Positions 19,528-28,996 of a DNA stretch of 64,000 nucleotides are shown here, one piece after another (the stretch's first letter is position 1; every line of letters starts with the position of its first letter). The notes below the pieces were generated by a model. That model was not told the DNA's origin, did no database searches, and was given only the letters and a program-made list of their open reading frames with translations. The stretch is taken from NCBI RefSeq assembly GCF_000278235.1, contig NZ_JH725038.1, positions 80,299-144,298 on the forward strand. Reading direction: 5' to 3'. Origin of the DNA: Bartonella vinsonii subsp. arupensis OK-94-513. GTDB taxonomy: Bacteria > Pseudomonadota > Alphaproteobacteria > Rhizobiales > Rhizobiaceae. The position numbers were made by a program, and so were the translations under genes.

Positions 19528-20208
19528 TTGGGGATTATAAAATTTGATAAGGTGACGCAAATTTTTGGAGATTTGTGTGTTTTAAAGAATATCACTGTAC
19601 AACTTACTGAAAGACGAATTGCTATTATTGGTGCGAATGGTTCTGGAAAAAGTACATTTGTTCGTCTTATCAATGGGTTACAATTACCATCTGACGGTTT
19701 TGTAAGTGTTGATGGGCTTGATACAAAGCGTGATGCAAAGGCAGTAAAGCGTAAAGTGGGATTTGTGTTTCAAAATCCTGATAATCAAATCGTTTTGCCA
19801 TTAGTGGAAGAAGATCTCTCTTTTGGTCTCAAAAATCTAAAACTTAGTAAAGAGGAAATTAAGGAGCGCGTAGATGAAATTTTACAGCGCTATGATCTTC
19901 AAAATTTCAGAAATCACGCAGTTCATTTATTAAGTGGTGGACAAAAACAACTCGTTGCCATTTCCAGTGTAGTGGCAATGAAACCAGACTATATTGTTTT
20001 TGATGAGCCGACGACATTACTTGATTTGCGAAATAAGCGTCGCGTGACGCGAGTTATAGAGGAATTATCACAAACAGCAATTGTTGTATCACATGATTTG
20101 GAGTTTTTGAAAAAGTTTGATAGAGTGTTGGTTTTTGATAAGGGGGAAATAGTTGTAGATGATGTACCTTTTGTTGCGATCAAAGAATATATAAGAAGAA
20201 TGTCATGA
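19528..20208 (+). CDS. bioM: biotin ECF transporter, ATPase component BioM
   Basis: ATP-binding subunit of the energy-coupling-factor biotin importer BioMNY. All ABC motifs are visible: Walker [10 protein letters not shown] at about residue 35, Q loop in [11 protein letters not shown], signature [12 protein letters not shown], Walker [10 protein letters not shown], and H loop [16 protein letters not shown] is typical of the CbiO/EcfA family. The start appears to be a TTG with a weak TTGGA upstream; no better ATG exists before the conserved region. The 226-residue length is normal. The gene overlaps bioN by four bases. Confidence 0.92.
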   Translation: MGIIKFDKVTQIFGDLCVLKNITVQLTERRIAIIGANGSGKSTFVRLINGLQLPSDGFVSVDGLDTKRDAKAVKRKVGFVFQNPDNQIVLPLVEEDLSFGLKNLKLSKEEIKERVDEILQRYDLQNFRNHAVHLLSGGQKQLVAISSVVAMKPDYIVFDEPTTLLDLRNKRRVTRVIEELSQTAIVVSHDLEFLKKFDRVLVFDKGEIVVDDVPFVAIKEYIRRMS

Positions 20209-20819
20209 TCGGCTTATATCTTCCGAGGGATACATTTGTTCATAAGATAAAGCCAAGTATTAAGTTGTTATTTCTTGCGGTATGTGGAACTACTCTATTC
20301 ATGGTTTCATCTGTACCTATGCTCTCGTTTTTTTTATTGTTTGTAGCTTTGTTGTATGGAGTTGCGAAGATTCCTTTCAAGAATGTTGTAAAACAGCTTA
20401 AATCGATGGGTTTATTTTTAGTACTTATATTTGTTTTTCAAGTTTTTTGTAAGAGTTGGCTTGAGGGGGCTGAAGTCGTCTTACGCCTTATTATTCTTTT
20501 TTCTTTATCATCGCTTATTTCATTTACGACAAAAGTTTCAGATATGGTTGACACGATTCAAGCAGGGCTACGGCATTTTCGTTGCTTTGGCATAAATCCA
20601 TCAAAAGTAAGTATGGTTATCTCTATGGCGATAAGGTTTATTCCTCTTTTGAGTGAGAAATTTAATGAAGTGCGTGAAGCACAGCGGGCGCGCGGATTTG
20701 ATAGCAACATTTTTGCTCTTGCAATGCCCCTTATTATACGAACTATCAAGATGGCTTCGGAGGTGGCTGAGGCCTTAGAAGCACGTTCTTATGATAGTAA
20801 TACTGATAGTAAAGTCTAA
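20205..20819 (+). CDS. bioN: biotin ECF transporter, transmembrane component BioN
   Basis: EcfT-type membrane subunit of 204 residues with four to five hydrophobic segments. It carries two charged coupling motifs facing the ATPase: [11 protein letters not shown] (the AxxARG-type motif) and [10 protein letters not shown] near the C-terminus. It couples BioM to the substrate-binding BioY. Its ATG overlaps the bioM stop (ATGA), so translation is coupled. The short length is normal for BioN compared with the larger EcfT proteins of shared transporters. Confidence 0.92.
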   Translation: MIGLYLPRDTFVHKIKPSIKLLFLAVCGTTLFMVSSVPMLSFFLLFVALLYGVAKIPFKNVVKQLKSMGLFLVLIFVFQVFCKSWLEGAEVVLRLIILFSLSSLISFTTKVSDMVDTIQAGLRHFRCFGINPSKVSMVISMAIRFIPLLSEKFNEVREAQRARGFDSNIFALAMPLIIRTIKMASEVAEALEARSYDSNTDSKV

Positions 20820-20855
20820 TGTCGATAAAGGTATTCGCAGTAAAGGAATAATTTA

Positions 20856-21410
20856 ATGAATACAAAAGATTTATCTTATATCGCCCTATTTGCTGCTATT
20901 TATGCAGTTTTGGGGCTATTCCCTCCTATTTTTCTTCCTTTTCTGCTTGGAGTTCCTATTACGGCTCAATCGATGGGACCGATGTTAGCAGGATCTATAC
21001 TCGGGGCGAAGAGGGGAGCTTTAGCATCGCTTCTTTTCCTTGTCCTTGTCGCAATTGGGTTACCTCTTTTGCCTAGTGGTCGTGGTGGAATTAGTGTTTT
21101 TTTAGGAGCTACTAGTGGTTATCTGATAGGTTTTCCATTTGCTGCATTTTTTATTGGTTTTATGGTTGAGTTGCTTTGGCGTCGGCTAAATTTTATTAAG
21201 TTATTTGTGATAAATGCTGTAGGTGGTATTGGGATTGTTTTCCTTTTTGGAATACCATGGATGGCTTATGTTACTCAAATTCCCTTGCTGACAGCTTTAA
21301 TAAGTTCTTTAGGTTTTTTAATTGGCGATTTTCTGAAAGTGTTAATTGCCTCCTTTATAGCACTTACAGTTAAAAAATCTATTCCCCTTATTGTGCCCCG
21401 AAAAAGATAA
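20856..21410 (+). CDS. bioY: biotin transporter substrate-binding subunit BioY
   Basis: S component that binds biotin in the inner membrane; 184 residues with six predicted hydrophobic segments. It shows the BioY pattern: FLLGVPITAQSMGPMLAGSILGAKRGALASLLFL, GLPLLPSGRGGISVFLGATSGYLIGFPFAA, and GDFLKVLIASFIA at the end. It lies 36 bases after bioN. Together the three genes make a complete high-affinity importer, as described for Rhodobacter capsulatus and Rhizobium. There are no biotin synthesis genes in the window, which fits an organism relying on host biotin, but absence elsewhere cannot be judged here. Confidence 0.95.
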   Translation: MNTKDLSYIALFAAIYAVLGLFPPIFLPFLLGVPITAQSMGPMLAGSILGAKRGALASLLFLVLVAIGLPLLPSGRGGISVFLGATSGYLIGFPFAAFFIGFMVELLWRRLNFIKLFVINAVGGIGIVFLFGIPWMAYVTQIPLLTALISSLGFLIGDFLKVLIASFIALTVKKSIPLIVPRKR

Positions 21411-21741
21411 TTTCCACTTAAATAGAAAAAATATGTAAGAGAACAGAAACTTATTGTGGGTTATTTAAGTATTTATTTAAAAAGTTACTATACAATCTGT
21501 ATACTATTCATGATGCGTTAAGCATAAAAATATCACTGATAAATTACATGGATTATGATTTGTTTTAATTAAGTTTATTAAAAAAGTCAGATGATATATT
21601 AAACAAAAATTGTATAGAAAATTATATTAATATCTATTGTTTAATAAATTATAAAATTTTTCTATGATTATTTATATTTATAATATATAATACAAAAAGA
21701 TATTATATTGAATTCATTTTGAGTATTAAAATAAAGTATAT
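21411..21741. other. very AT-rich spacer after bioY
   Basis: The sequence becomes extremely A/T-rich (runs such as TATAATATATAATAC near 21680) up to the next start. No hairpin with a T tract is evident. It contains several possible -10 elements and probably the promoter of the small secreted protein that follows. Confidence 0.45.
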
Positions 21742-22071
21742 ATGAGTAAAATTATGAATATAAGATATTATTTTTTTGTATGCGCTATTATTTTATTGTT
21801 TTCATCTGTTGTGAAAGCGTCTGAGCATATGGTTTTTCAAAAAGAAACATCTGTTGTTCTTGTGCCTACTGTTACTGCAAAAAATATGTTTTTGAGTGAA
21901 CCGGTTCTATCTTTTGATTCTTTATTGAATAAAGTTATTGCACCTGCTCATCCTGGGAAACATGGTATATTTTGGAAAACTGTAACATCAGCTTTTTCGA
22001 AATTAGGACGTGTGTATGCTGATTTAGGAAGATATTTATACGCTTCTATATTCTCTATATTTAATTGGTAG
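21742..22071 (+). CDS. small predicted secreted protein, function unknown
   Basis: A 109-residue product with a convincing Sec signal peptide: a short basic start, a hydrophobic core YYFFVCAIILLFSSV and a likely cleavage after VKA. The mature part is about 80 residues, contains HPGKHGIFWKTVTSAFSKLGRVYADLGRYLY and has no cysteine or known motif. An alternative start four codons downstream (MNIRYY) is equally possible, and the ribosome binding site is weak for both. It stands alone after an extremely AT-rich region. I do not recognise a family; it may be genus-specific. Confidence 0.55.
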   Translation: MSKIMNIRYYFFVCAIILLFSSVVKASEHMVFQKETSVVLVPTVTAKNMFLSEPVLSFDSLLNKVIAPAHPGKHGIFWKTVTSAFSKLGRVYADLGRYLYASIFSIFNW

Positions 22072-22816
22072 GATAAAAGTGTATTATCTTTTCATTAAGC
22101 AATGATTGACCAGTATAAGTAATCTGAATAATGGGAACATCAATCTTTTTCAATATATTCAGAATTTTTTCGATGATTTAACAGAACAACAGGTGTTTTT
22201 TTGTTTTTTCATAGCTATTATTTTGCGGATTTGCGGATATTGAGCCTATGAGACTATCATAAGGTTGAAATATACGCGTTTTTTACAATGTTGGGTTCTC
22301 TATGGATAAAAACTTATAAGTTTTTTTACTTTGGAAGAAAAAATTACTAGATTTAATCTAGTAAAGCTTTTAGAGTAAATGAAACATATTAGGCAAAAGT
22401 TTCTTCCTCTATTTTAATTTTTTATGGAAACGAGTTGTTGCATTTTAAAGTACTACAAACAGCTTATTTCATTCAGATTTACAGTATTATCTCAAGAAAA
22501 ATTATTACATTTCCTGTAATTTTTTGAATATGACTTTATTTTGGTGCATCTTTTCAAGGATATCAAAAGTAAATTTGTATAGAGTTTTAGTGATTATACA
22601 AAGGTGAGAGAGATTTTCAAAGATTTTTTTAGAAATAGAAACTCTTTGGACAGCTGGCTCTTCTAAGAAACGCTCTGAAAAGAACGCCTGATTCGTAATT
22701 GAAAAAATTCCGAATAGGGGTAGATTCGAAATCCTATTCCCTTACTTTTATCCACGTATCCTTCACTCAAAAAACATATGTAGAATCAATAAGTTATTTG
22801 GGTTAAAGACACAAAG
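22072..22816. other. spacer before tRNA-Phe; nothing coding recognised
   Basis: About 0.75 kb of AT-rich sequence. Apart from a hairpin assigned as the tRNA-Phe terminator, no gene, RNA or repeat could be supported. Confidence 0.45.
22702..22739 (-). terminator. probable terminator of tRNA-Phe
   Basis: Read on the minus strand, the stem GAATAGG and its partner CCTATTC close a 14-base loop. The stem is followed by GGAATTTTTT. It lies about 80 bases past the 3' end of tRNA-Phe in the direction of transcription. Confidence 0.55.
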
Positions 22817-22892
<76 letters not shown>

Positions 22893-23219
22893 ACGTTTCA
22901 CAAAACACGTGAAACGTGTGCGGTTATAACATTAAAATTTTCTCTGTCCAGTCATGAAACGAAAAATAATCGATTTTTTATAAGTTTATCTCCGTATTCT
23001 AAGCAATATAGTGACTCTTTCCAATAAAATAAACTTGATAGCTATGTTATGTCACGTTAGTGTATCGTTATCAGGATGCTGTCTTTATCGTAGTGATGAC
23101 ACGAGGAAATTATTTTTAGAGAATCAATCTCGATTCATGGTCTAAGAGAGATGTTTTTAAAAGATTCCCGCGTATTTTGAGCTTACGAAATAAATAGAAA
23201 ACATTTTTGATTTTTGTTT
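22893..23219. other. spacer between tRNA-Phe and the serC leader
   Basis: About 0.33 kb that should contain the divergent promoters of tRNA-Phe (minus) and serC (plus). No ORF or repeat was supported. Confidence 0.4.
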
Positions 23220-23284
23220 GCAAAGACTATTGGCGCAGTCTTTGTAGTAATTCGCCTTTCTTTAAAGAAAGGCAAGCCATCTAA
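23220..23284 (+). promoter_or_regulatory. candidate serC leader RNA (two consecutive hairpins before serC)
   Basis: The first stem, CAAAGACT with AGTCTTTG, closes an 8-base loop containing TGGCGC. A short linker follows. The second is a perfect 20-base inverted repeat, GCCTTTCTTT followed by AAAGAAAGGC, ending just before the serC ribosome binding site AAAGGGGAGA. Two hairpins directly upstream of serC, the second next to the Shine-Dalgarno site, match the layout of the serC RNA motif described in Alphaproteobacteria. That motif is a putative cis-regulatory element whose ligand has not been established. A covariance-model search would confirm it. Confidence 0.7.
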
Positions 23285-23296
23285 AGGGGAGAAATA

Positions 23297-24460
23297 ATGA
23301 TAATGTTAAAAAAACCAAGTTGTCGTCCAAATAATCCTAATTTTTCTTCAGGTCCTTGTAGTAAACGTCCTGGTTGGAGTCTTGAAGTTCTTAAAAATGC
23401 ATTAGTTGGACGTTCACATCGATCGAGAGAAGCAGCATTGAGACTTGCTGAAGTCGTCAATTTAACCCGTGAGGTTCTTGAAGTGCCTTCGGATTATCGT
23501 ATAGGGATTGTTCCTGCCTCAGATACCGGTGCTGTTGAGATGTCTCTATGGTCTTTATTAGGTGAGCGTGGCGTCGATATGGCAGCGTGGGAAAGTTTTG
23601 GATCCGGGTGGATTGCAGATGTTGTTGAACAATTAAAGCTTTCTGATGTGCGTCTTTTTGAAGCTCCCTATGGTGAATTACCAGATTTAACACAAATTGA
23701 CTTTGATCGTGATGTTGTTTTTACATGGAATGGAACGACTTCAGGTGTGTGTATTCCTAATGCAGATTTCATTCCAGATAAGCGAGCAGGGTTGACAATT
23801 TGTGATGCAACCTCAGCAGCTTTTGCACAAAATCTTGATTTTTCAAAATTAGATGTTGTTACTTTTTCATGGCAAAAAGTTCTTGGAGGAGAGGCTGCAC
23901 ATGGTATGTTGATTTTAAGTCCTCGTGCTGTTGAAAGACTTGAGAGTTATGTTCCATCTTGGCCCATGCCACAAATTTTCTGTATGACAAAAGATGGAAA
24001 ATTGACTGAAAATATTTTTAGAGGGGTAACCATCAATACGCCTTCTTTGCTATGTGTTGAGGATTTTCTTGATGCATTGAAGTGGGCAAAGGCGCAGGGT
24101 GGTTTACGGGCATTAATGGCGCGCGTTGAGAAAAATTTTTCTGTACTTGATGCTTTTGTTCGTAAAACTCCGTGGTTGGAATATTTGGCAAAAGATCCTC
24201 ACGTACGTTCTCATACATCTGTTTGTTTGGATATTGTTGATCCAGTTATTACTGCTTTAGAGACTGAAAAGCGGGTATCTTTTATAAAAGCGGTAGTGAA
24301 TCGTCTTGATGAGGAGGGGGCTGCTTATGATATTGGTTCGTATCGAGATGCTCCTCCAGGGCTGCGGATTTGGACAGGTATAACGATTGAGGCTTCCGAT
24401 CTTGAAATTTTAACACATTGGCTTGAATGGGCATTTCAAGTTGAAAAAGCGCGACTTTAA
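23297..24460 (+). CDS. serC: phosphoserine aminotransferase SerC
   Basis: PLP enzyme that converts 3-phosphohydroxypyruvate and glutamate to phosphoserine in serine synthesis; it also acts in pyridoxal phosphate synthesis in many bacteria. The sequence opens with [19 protein letters not shown], the group found in Alphaproteobacteria. It has [12 protein letters not shown] and the PLP-lysine region [18 protein letters not shown]. The 387-residue length is normal. The ATG has a strong AAAGGGGAGA before it, sitting next to the leader hairpin. In many Rhizobiales serA follows serC; here a terminator and spacer follow, then purA, so serA is missing from this position. Confidence 0.95.
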   Translation: MIMLKKPSCRPNNPNFSSGPCSKRPGWSLEVLKNALVGRSHRSREAALRLAEVVNLTREVLEVPSDYRIGIVPASDTGAVEMSLWSLLGERGVDMAAWESFGSGWIADVVEQLKLSDVRLFEAPYGELPDLTQIDFDRDVVFTWNGTTSGVCIPNADFIPDKRAGLTICDATSAAFAQNLDFSKLDVVTFSWQKVLGGEAAHGMLILSPRAVERLESYVPSWPMPQIFCMTKDGKLTENIFRGVTINTPSLLCVEDFLDALKWAKAQGGLRALMARVEKNFSVLDAFVRKTPWLEYLAKDPHVRSHTSVCLDIVDPVITALETEKRVSFIKAVVNRLDEEGAAYDIGSYRDAPPGLRIWTGITIEASDLEILTHWLEWAFQVEKARL

Positions 24461-24862
24461 GTAATTATTAGCGATTTTTATAATCCGTTTTTTTCAAGAA
24501 AAAGAATACGGGAGATTATCATGATCTTTCGTATTTTTGTGTCATACAAACAATTTAAAAATGCTGCATAGATTGTGAAAGATCACAAGGGAGAGTGGAT
24601 GATTTATCAAGTGTTGACGACAAAACCACCAAAAGCTCTCAATTTTTCTACTTTTTGCGAAAAAAATGACTGATTTAAAATAAAGATATATTTTATAATC
24701 CTAGCATTTGTTTGCCTTTTATTATTATGAATCTGAAAATTTAATTACTTAAAGATTGGGAAAAAGCTGAAATGAAGAGTCGCACTTGCTCTAAGGTTTC
24801 GTTATAAAGAGACATTTGTTTTTGAATGCTGGTTTTATTTGAAAAACGCGACGGAGAAAGTT
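24461..24862. other. serC-purA spacer without serA
   Basis: About 0.4 kb that holds the serC terminator and the purA promoter region. No recognisable serA remnant was found when reading the frames. The usual NAD-binding or C-terminal ACT motifs of phosphoglycerate dehydrogenase are absent. Confidence 0.5.
24506..24538 (+). terminator. rho-independent terminator of serC
   Basis: An 11-pair stem (ATACGGGAGAT with ATCTTTCGTAT, two G-U pairs) closes a 7-base loop and is followed by TTTTTGTG. It is about 45 bases after the serC stop. Confidence 0.7.
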
Positions 24863-26152
24863 ATGGCCAATGTAGTAGTTGTCGGTACACAATGGGGTGA
24901 TGAAGGCAAAGGTAAGATTGTAGATTGGCTGTCTGAACGGGCAGATATTGTGGTGAGATATCAAGGGGGGCATAATGCAGGTCATACATTGGTTGTTGAT
25001 GGGGTTAGTTATAAATTATCGCTTTTGCCGTCTGGTTTAGTTCGTGGGAAGTTATCAATTATCGGCAATGGTGTTGTTATTGATCCTCACCATTTTGTAG
25101 CAGAATTAAAAAAACTACGTGATCAGGGTGTAAAGATTACCCCAGAAATTTTACGTATTGCTGAAAATGCTCCGTTGATTCTTTCTTTGCATCGCGATCT
25201 TGATGCAACGCGTGAAAGCGGTTTATCTGGTTTAAAAATTGGTACGACAAAGCGTGGTATTGGACCAGCTTATGAAGATAAGGTGGGGCGTCGTGCGATT
25301 CGCGTGATGGATTTAGCAGAACCTGAGACGCTTATGGCTAAGATCGAACGGCTTTTGGGACATCATAATGCTTTACGGCGTGGGATGGGGGTTGCAGAAA
25401 TTGATTCTCAAACACTTTATGATGAGTTGATGCAAGTAGCGGATGAAGTTCTACCCTTTATGGATTGTACGTGGCGTCTTTTAGATGAAAGTTATCAGAT
25501 GGGAAAGCACGTTCTTTTTGAAGGTGCACAAGGTGCTTTATTAGATAATGATTTTGGAACTTATCCCTATGTGACGTCATCTAATACAGTTGCTGGACAG
25601 GCATGTACTGGTTCAGGTATGGGGCCTAGCTCAATTCATTACGTTTTGGGGATTGCAAAAGCTTATACAACACGTGTGGGAGAAGGACCATTTCCAACAG
25701 AGCAGATAAATGATATTGGCGAATTTCTTGGGATGCGTGGGTGTGAATTTGGTGTTGTGACGGGTCGAAAACGCCGATGTGGTTGGTTTGATGCTGTCTT
25801 AGTACGACAGATGGTAACGGTTTGTGGTGTTCAGGGGATAGCACTGACGAAGCTTGATGTTTTGGATGGTTTGGATGAAATTAAAGTTTGTATTGGTTAT
25901 GAGCTTAATGGTAAAAAAATCGATTATTTACCCTCTTCCATGGGAGCTCAAGCCCGTGTAAAACCTATTTATGAAACATTAGAAGGATGGAAGGAAGCAA
26001 CAGCACATGCATTGAGATGGGAGGATTTACCGGTGCAGGCTGTTAAATATATACGCTATATTGAAGAACGAATTAATACAAAGGTGGCTTTATTATCCAC
26101 TAGCCCTGAGCGTGAAGATACTATCCTTATAACTGACCCTTTTGCAAATTAA
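24863..26152 (+). CDS. purA: adenylosuccinate synthetase PurA
   Basis: Catalyses the GTP-dependent first step from IMP to AMP. It begins [23 protein letters not shown], with the P-loop-like GDEGKGK and catalytic Asp, followed by QGGHNAGHT (catalytic His), the [16 protein letters not shown] signature, [10 protein letters not shown] and the C-terminal [16 protein letters not shown] chose the ATG at MANVVVV because homologues start there and GGAGAAAG precedes it. The open frame extends eight codons further upstream. The 429-residue length is standard. It lies upstream of a conserved membrane-protein gene and convergent rpoH. Confidence 0.97.
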   Translation: MANVVVVGTQWGDEGKGKIVDWLSERADIVVRYQGGHNAGHTLVVDGVSYKLSLLPSGLVRGKLSIIGNGVVIDPHHFVAELKKLRDQGVKITPEILRIAENAPLILSLHRDLDATRESGLSGLKIGTTKRGIGPAYEDKVGRRAIRVMDLAEPETLMAKIERLLGHHNALRRGMGVAEIDSQTLYDELMQVADEVLPFMDCTWRLLDESYQMGKHVLFEGAQGALLDNDFGTYPYVTSSNTVAGQACTGSGMGPSSIHYVLGIAKAYTTRVGEGPFPTEQINDIGEFLGMRGCEFGVVTGRKRRCGWFDAVLVRQMVTVCGVQGIALTKLDVLDGLDEIKVCIGYELNGKKIDYLPSSMGAQARVKPIYETLEGWKEATAHALRWEDLPVQAVKYIRYIEERINTKVALLSTSPEREDTILITDPFAN

Positions 26153-26381
26153 TCATTATGTATGATTTCTATACAGGTTTTTTTGTGTTTTTCTACCAGG
26201 AGAGTTTAAAAGGCAAAGGAGAGAAAGCTGTAAAATAGTATTGTTTATTTTTCACATTCATTTTAAATTATTACGATAGTTGTATCGATGTAAATGGCAA
26301 TCAATTTAGAAGGCTAAAATGAAGGCATTTTTAGTTTTATGATGGGATTTCTTTTTTCGGTCTGAGAAAGACATAAAGGAT

Positions 26382-27809
26382 ATGGTAGATTTCGTTGGAA
26401 TCTTAAAAAAGGCAATTAGTGCACAGAGTAATGGTACAGCACAAGTGCGTAAGCGAATTTATAAACGGGCTATCGAAACATTAGAACATCAGTTTGTAGC
26501 AGCAAAAGTACCGCATGCCATAGCAGATGAGAAGAGAAAGACTTTACGAAGTGCTATTGCAACTGTTGAGGAAGAGTATTTAGCAGTTGAAAAGAAGTTG
26601 CTTTCTTCAGTCATTGGATGGAATTCTACACAGAGTACTGAAGATGGCAAGCACATACAAAGTTCTCCATTGCCACAGAATAATGCGTTTTCAGAGGTAG
26701 AAACAAAAGAAAGACAAGCTTCTGTTACAAGTTCAAAGGACAAAAGGGCGCTTAATAAGCCTTGTGTATCAGTTATGCCAGATGCAGAGCCTGTCAATAT
26801 GAAAGCAGATTTTCCTTCTCAAAATATTGATGACAATATGTTAAAAGCTTCCCCTTTAACTGCTTCCTCGCAAGGGGATAATCCGCACATTGTTTCGCAT
26901 ATTTTTTCTCAGGCTTTGCGTCGTGCTCATCGGTCATCGATGCAAAGGCGCATTGTAATAAGTGCTTCTGCTTTTGCTAGTTTTGCCATCTTAACTGTTG
27001 GTATTTGTTTCATTGGGGGGCGTGTGTTTGTAACAGATGATTACCAGTTAACGGAGCAAAATCTTCAAGTTTCTCATGCATTATCAAAGGCAATTTCGGT
27101 TAATCAAAAGTTAACAAAACGCTTATTAGAGGATGGAAGCGAAGTTGACGTCGGTTTAGATAAAACAGCGGATTCTTCGAATGAAGAGGGGAGCTCAACA
27201 GTTGTAGCGAATAATTTGCAATTACCTGAGCAACTAGGTGAAGCTGTTTTTTATCAAGCGCGTACGAATTCTGATACAGAAAAAGTGGCGACAGGAAGTG
27301 CTCGTTGGACGCTTATAAAGGAGTCTCGTGTAAAGGGAGCTCCAGAAGAATCGGCTATACAAGGTGATATAACAATTCCCGATGAAGGGTTATCATTACG
27401 GTTAATTCTACGTCGTAATACCGATATGTCTTTTCCTGCTGCATATATGATGGATCTTATCTTTATTCCTTCTGATAAATTTTCAGGTCAAGCTATAAGT
27501 AATGTCCAAGCATTAACTTTTAAAGCAAGTGAACAATCCATTGGACAAGCTTTAACAAGGGCTGTTGCAGCGAAGATTGACGATGATTTTTTTCTTGTTG
27601 CTTTAAGCGGCAATCATCCATTTCTTGACCGGAATTTACAATTGATGCGAGAATTGGATTGGGTGCGTTTGGTGTTAACAGATAAAAACGGACGTATAAA
27701 TGAGTTAACCTTTGCAAAAGGACCAACAGGTGAGTCTATTTTTAATGAAGTTATTGGACAATGGCTCGCGCAACCAGATAAGCTCACAGTTCTTGGTCAG
27801 AAAAAATAA
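26382..27809 (+). CDS. conserved one-pass membrane protein of unknown function
   Basis: A 475-residue protein. Residues about 1-80 form a charged, helical cytoplasmic domain (ILKKAISAQSNGTAQVRKRIYKRAIETLE). Residues about 80-185 are Ser/Lys-rich and low in complexity. A single transmembrane segment lies at about 190-212 (VISASAFASFAILTVGICFIGG). The C-terminal 260 residues would be periplasmic, with a beta-rich domain from about residue 280 (GSARWTLIKESRVKGAPEESAIQGDITIPDEGLSLRLILRRNTD). Proteins of this layout between purA and rpoH occur in other Rhizobiales, but I know of no assigned function. There are no catalytic motifs or cysteine pairs. The start is ATG after AAAGGAT. Confidence 0.75.
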   Translation: MVDFVGILKKAISAQSNGTAQVRKRIYKRAIETLEHQFVAAKVPHAIADEKRKTLRSAIATVEEEYLAVEKKLLSSVIGWNSTQSTEDGKHIQSSPLPQNNAFSEVETKERQASVTSSKDKRALNKPCVSVMPDAEPVNMKADFPSQNIDDNMLKASPLTASSQGDNPHIVSHIFSQALRRAHRSSMQRRIVISASAFASFAILTVGICFIGGRVFVTDDYQLTEQNLQVSHALSKAISVNQKLTKRLLEDGSEVDVGLDKTADSSNEEGSSTVVANNLQLPEQLGEAVFYQARTNSDTEKVATGSARWTLIKESRVKGAPEESAIQGDITIPDEGLSLRLILRRNTDMSFPAAYMMDLIFIPSDKFSGQAISNVQALTFKASEQSIGQALTRAVAAKIDDDFFLVALSGNHPFLDRNLQLMRELDWVRLVLTDKNGRINELTFAKGPTGESIFNEVIGQWLAQPDKLTVLGQKK

Positions 27810-27843
27810 AACACCAATGTGAGTAATGCAAGAAACTACATAA

Positions 27844-27869
27844 AGAACCCTTTCTGCCAAAAGGGTTCT
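27844..27869. terminator. bidirectional terminator between the membrane protein gene and rpoH
   Basis: A perfect 10-pair stem, AGAACCCTTT with AAAGGGTTCT, closes a 6-base loop. On the minus strand the stem is followed by TTTAT, favouring rpoH termination. It lies between two convergent genes. Confidence 0.65.
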
Positions 27870-27965
27870 GTTGACCGATTCAAGAGTATAAAACCAATAC
27901 AGCTCTTTTCTTATCAAGAACACGCAAACAAATTGGATTTATATCTAATTTCGTAGGCTCTACAC

Positions 27966-28844
27966 TTAACTTTGAGATAAGGCAGAAGCTTTGATAGAAT
28001 TTTGTACTTTTTCAAATGCACGCATTTCAATTTGTCTGACACGTTCACGACTGATATTAAATTCACTTGAGAGCTCTTCTAGCGTTAATGGTTTATCGCT
28101 TAAACGACGAGCTTTGAATATACGCTTTTCACGTTCATTCAGATTGTCCATAGCGTTTATAAGCATGGAACGACGATTTTCCAATTCGCTTTGTTCAATC
28201 AAAGCCTGTTCCTGATTGTCAGAGTCATCCACCAACCAATCTTGCCATTCGCCGTTTTCACCTTCTTTTGTGCGAAGAGGCGCATTGAGTGAAGTGTCAC
28301 CACCAAGTCGACGGTTCATAGAAATAACTTCATCTTCTGTGACATTTAATTGGGTTGCAATTTCTTTTACTTGTTCCTCGTTAAGATCGCCACTGTCAAG
28401 GGCTTGAAGTCTACTTTTTAATTTACGAAGATTGAAAAACAAACGCTTTTGATTAGCGGTTGTTCCCATTTTTACTAAACTCCAAGATCGCAATACATAT
28501 TCTTGAATTGATGCTTTAATCCACCATATCGCATAAGTTGCAAGACGAAAACCACGTTCTGGCTCGAAACGCTTAACAGCCTGCATAAGGCCAACATTGC
28601 CTTCTGAAATAACTTCCCCAATAGGCAGCCCATAGCCTCTATATCCCATGGCGATTTTGGCTACAAGCCGCAAGTGACTGGTTACAAGCTTATGCGCAGC
28701 CTTTAAATCATTATGTTTACGATAACGCTGAGCCAGCATGTATTCTTCCTTTGGCTCAAGCATTGGAAAACGACGGACTTCTTCCAGGTAACGATTCAAT
28801 CCTCCGTCACCTGTTGTGACTGATAGCAGATTCATATGGGCCAT
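27966..28844 (-). CDS. rpoH: RNA polymerase sigma-32 factor RpoH
   Basis: Heat-shock sigma factor. The 292-residue product has region 1.2/2.1 (LNRYLEEVRRFPMLEPKEEYMLAQRYR) and region 2 (KLVTSHLRLVAKIAMGYRGYGLPIGEVISEGNVGLMQAVKRFEPERGFRLATYAIWWIKASIQEYVLRSWSLV). It carries the RpoH box QKRLFFNLRKLK, which distinguishes RpoH from housekeeping sigma factors, and region 4 (LNEREKRIFKARRL...SRERVRQIEMRAFEKVQ). I chose the ATG giving MAHMNLLSV because of the strong AGGAGGG six bases upstream. The start is therefore 13 codons shorter than the open frame. Rhizobiales often have two rpoH copies, but only one is seen here. Confidence 0.95.
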   Translation of the reverse strand: MAHMNLLSVTTGDGGLNRYLEEVRRFPMLEPKEEYMLAQRYRKHNDLKAAHKLVTSHLRLVAKIAMGYRGYGLPIGEVISEGNVGLMQAVKRFEPERGFRLATYAIWWIKASIQEYVLRSWSLVKMGTTANQKRLFFNLRKLKSRLQALDSGDLNEEQVKEIATQLNVTEDEVISMNRRLGGDTSLNAPLRTKEGENGEWQDWLVDDSDNQEQALIEQSELENRRSMLINAMDNLNEREKRIFKARRLSDKPLTLEELSSEFNISRERVRQIEMRAFEKVQNSIKASALSQS

Positions 28845-28996
28845 AAAGCACCCTCCTTTTGTACGAATTCCCTCATAAGGCAAATTCTTTTTCCAGATAT
28901 TCTAAACATCTCTTCAACTTTATCCTAGCATAATTTTCAAATTTGTTCAAAAAAAGATATCTATTGTGAAATCCTGATAAAGCAAAAAGTTTCAAT

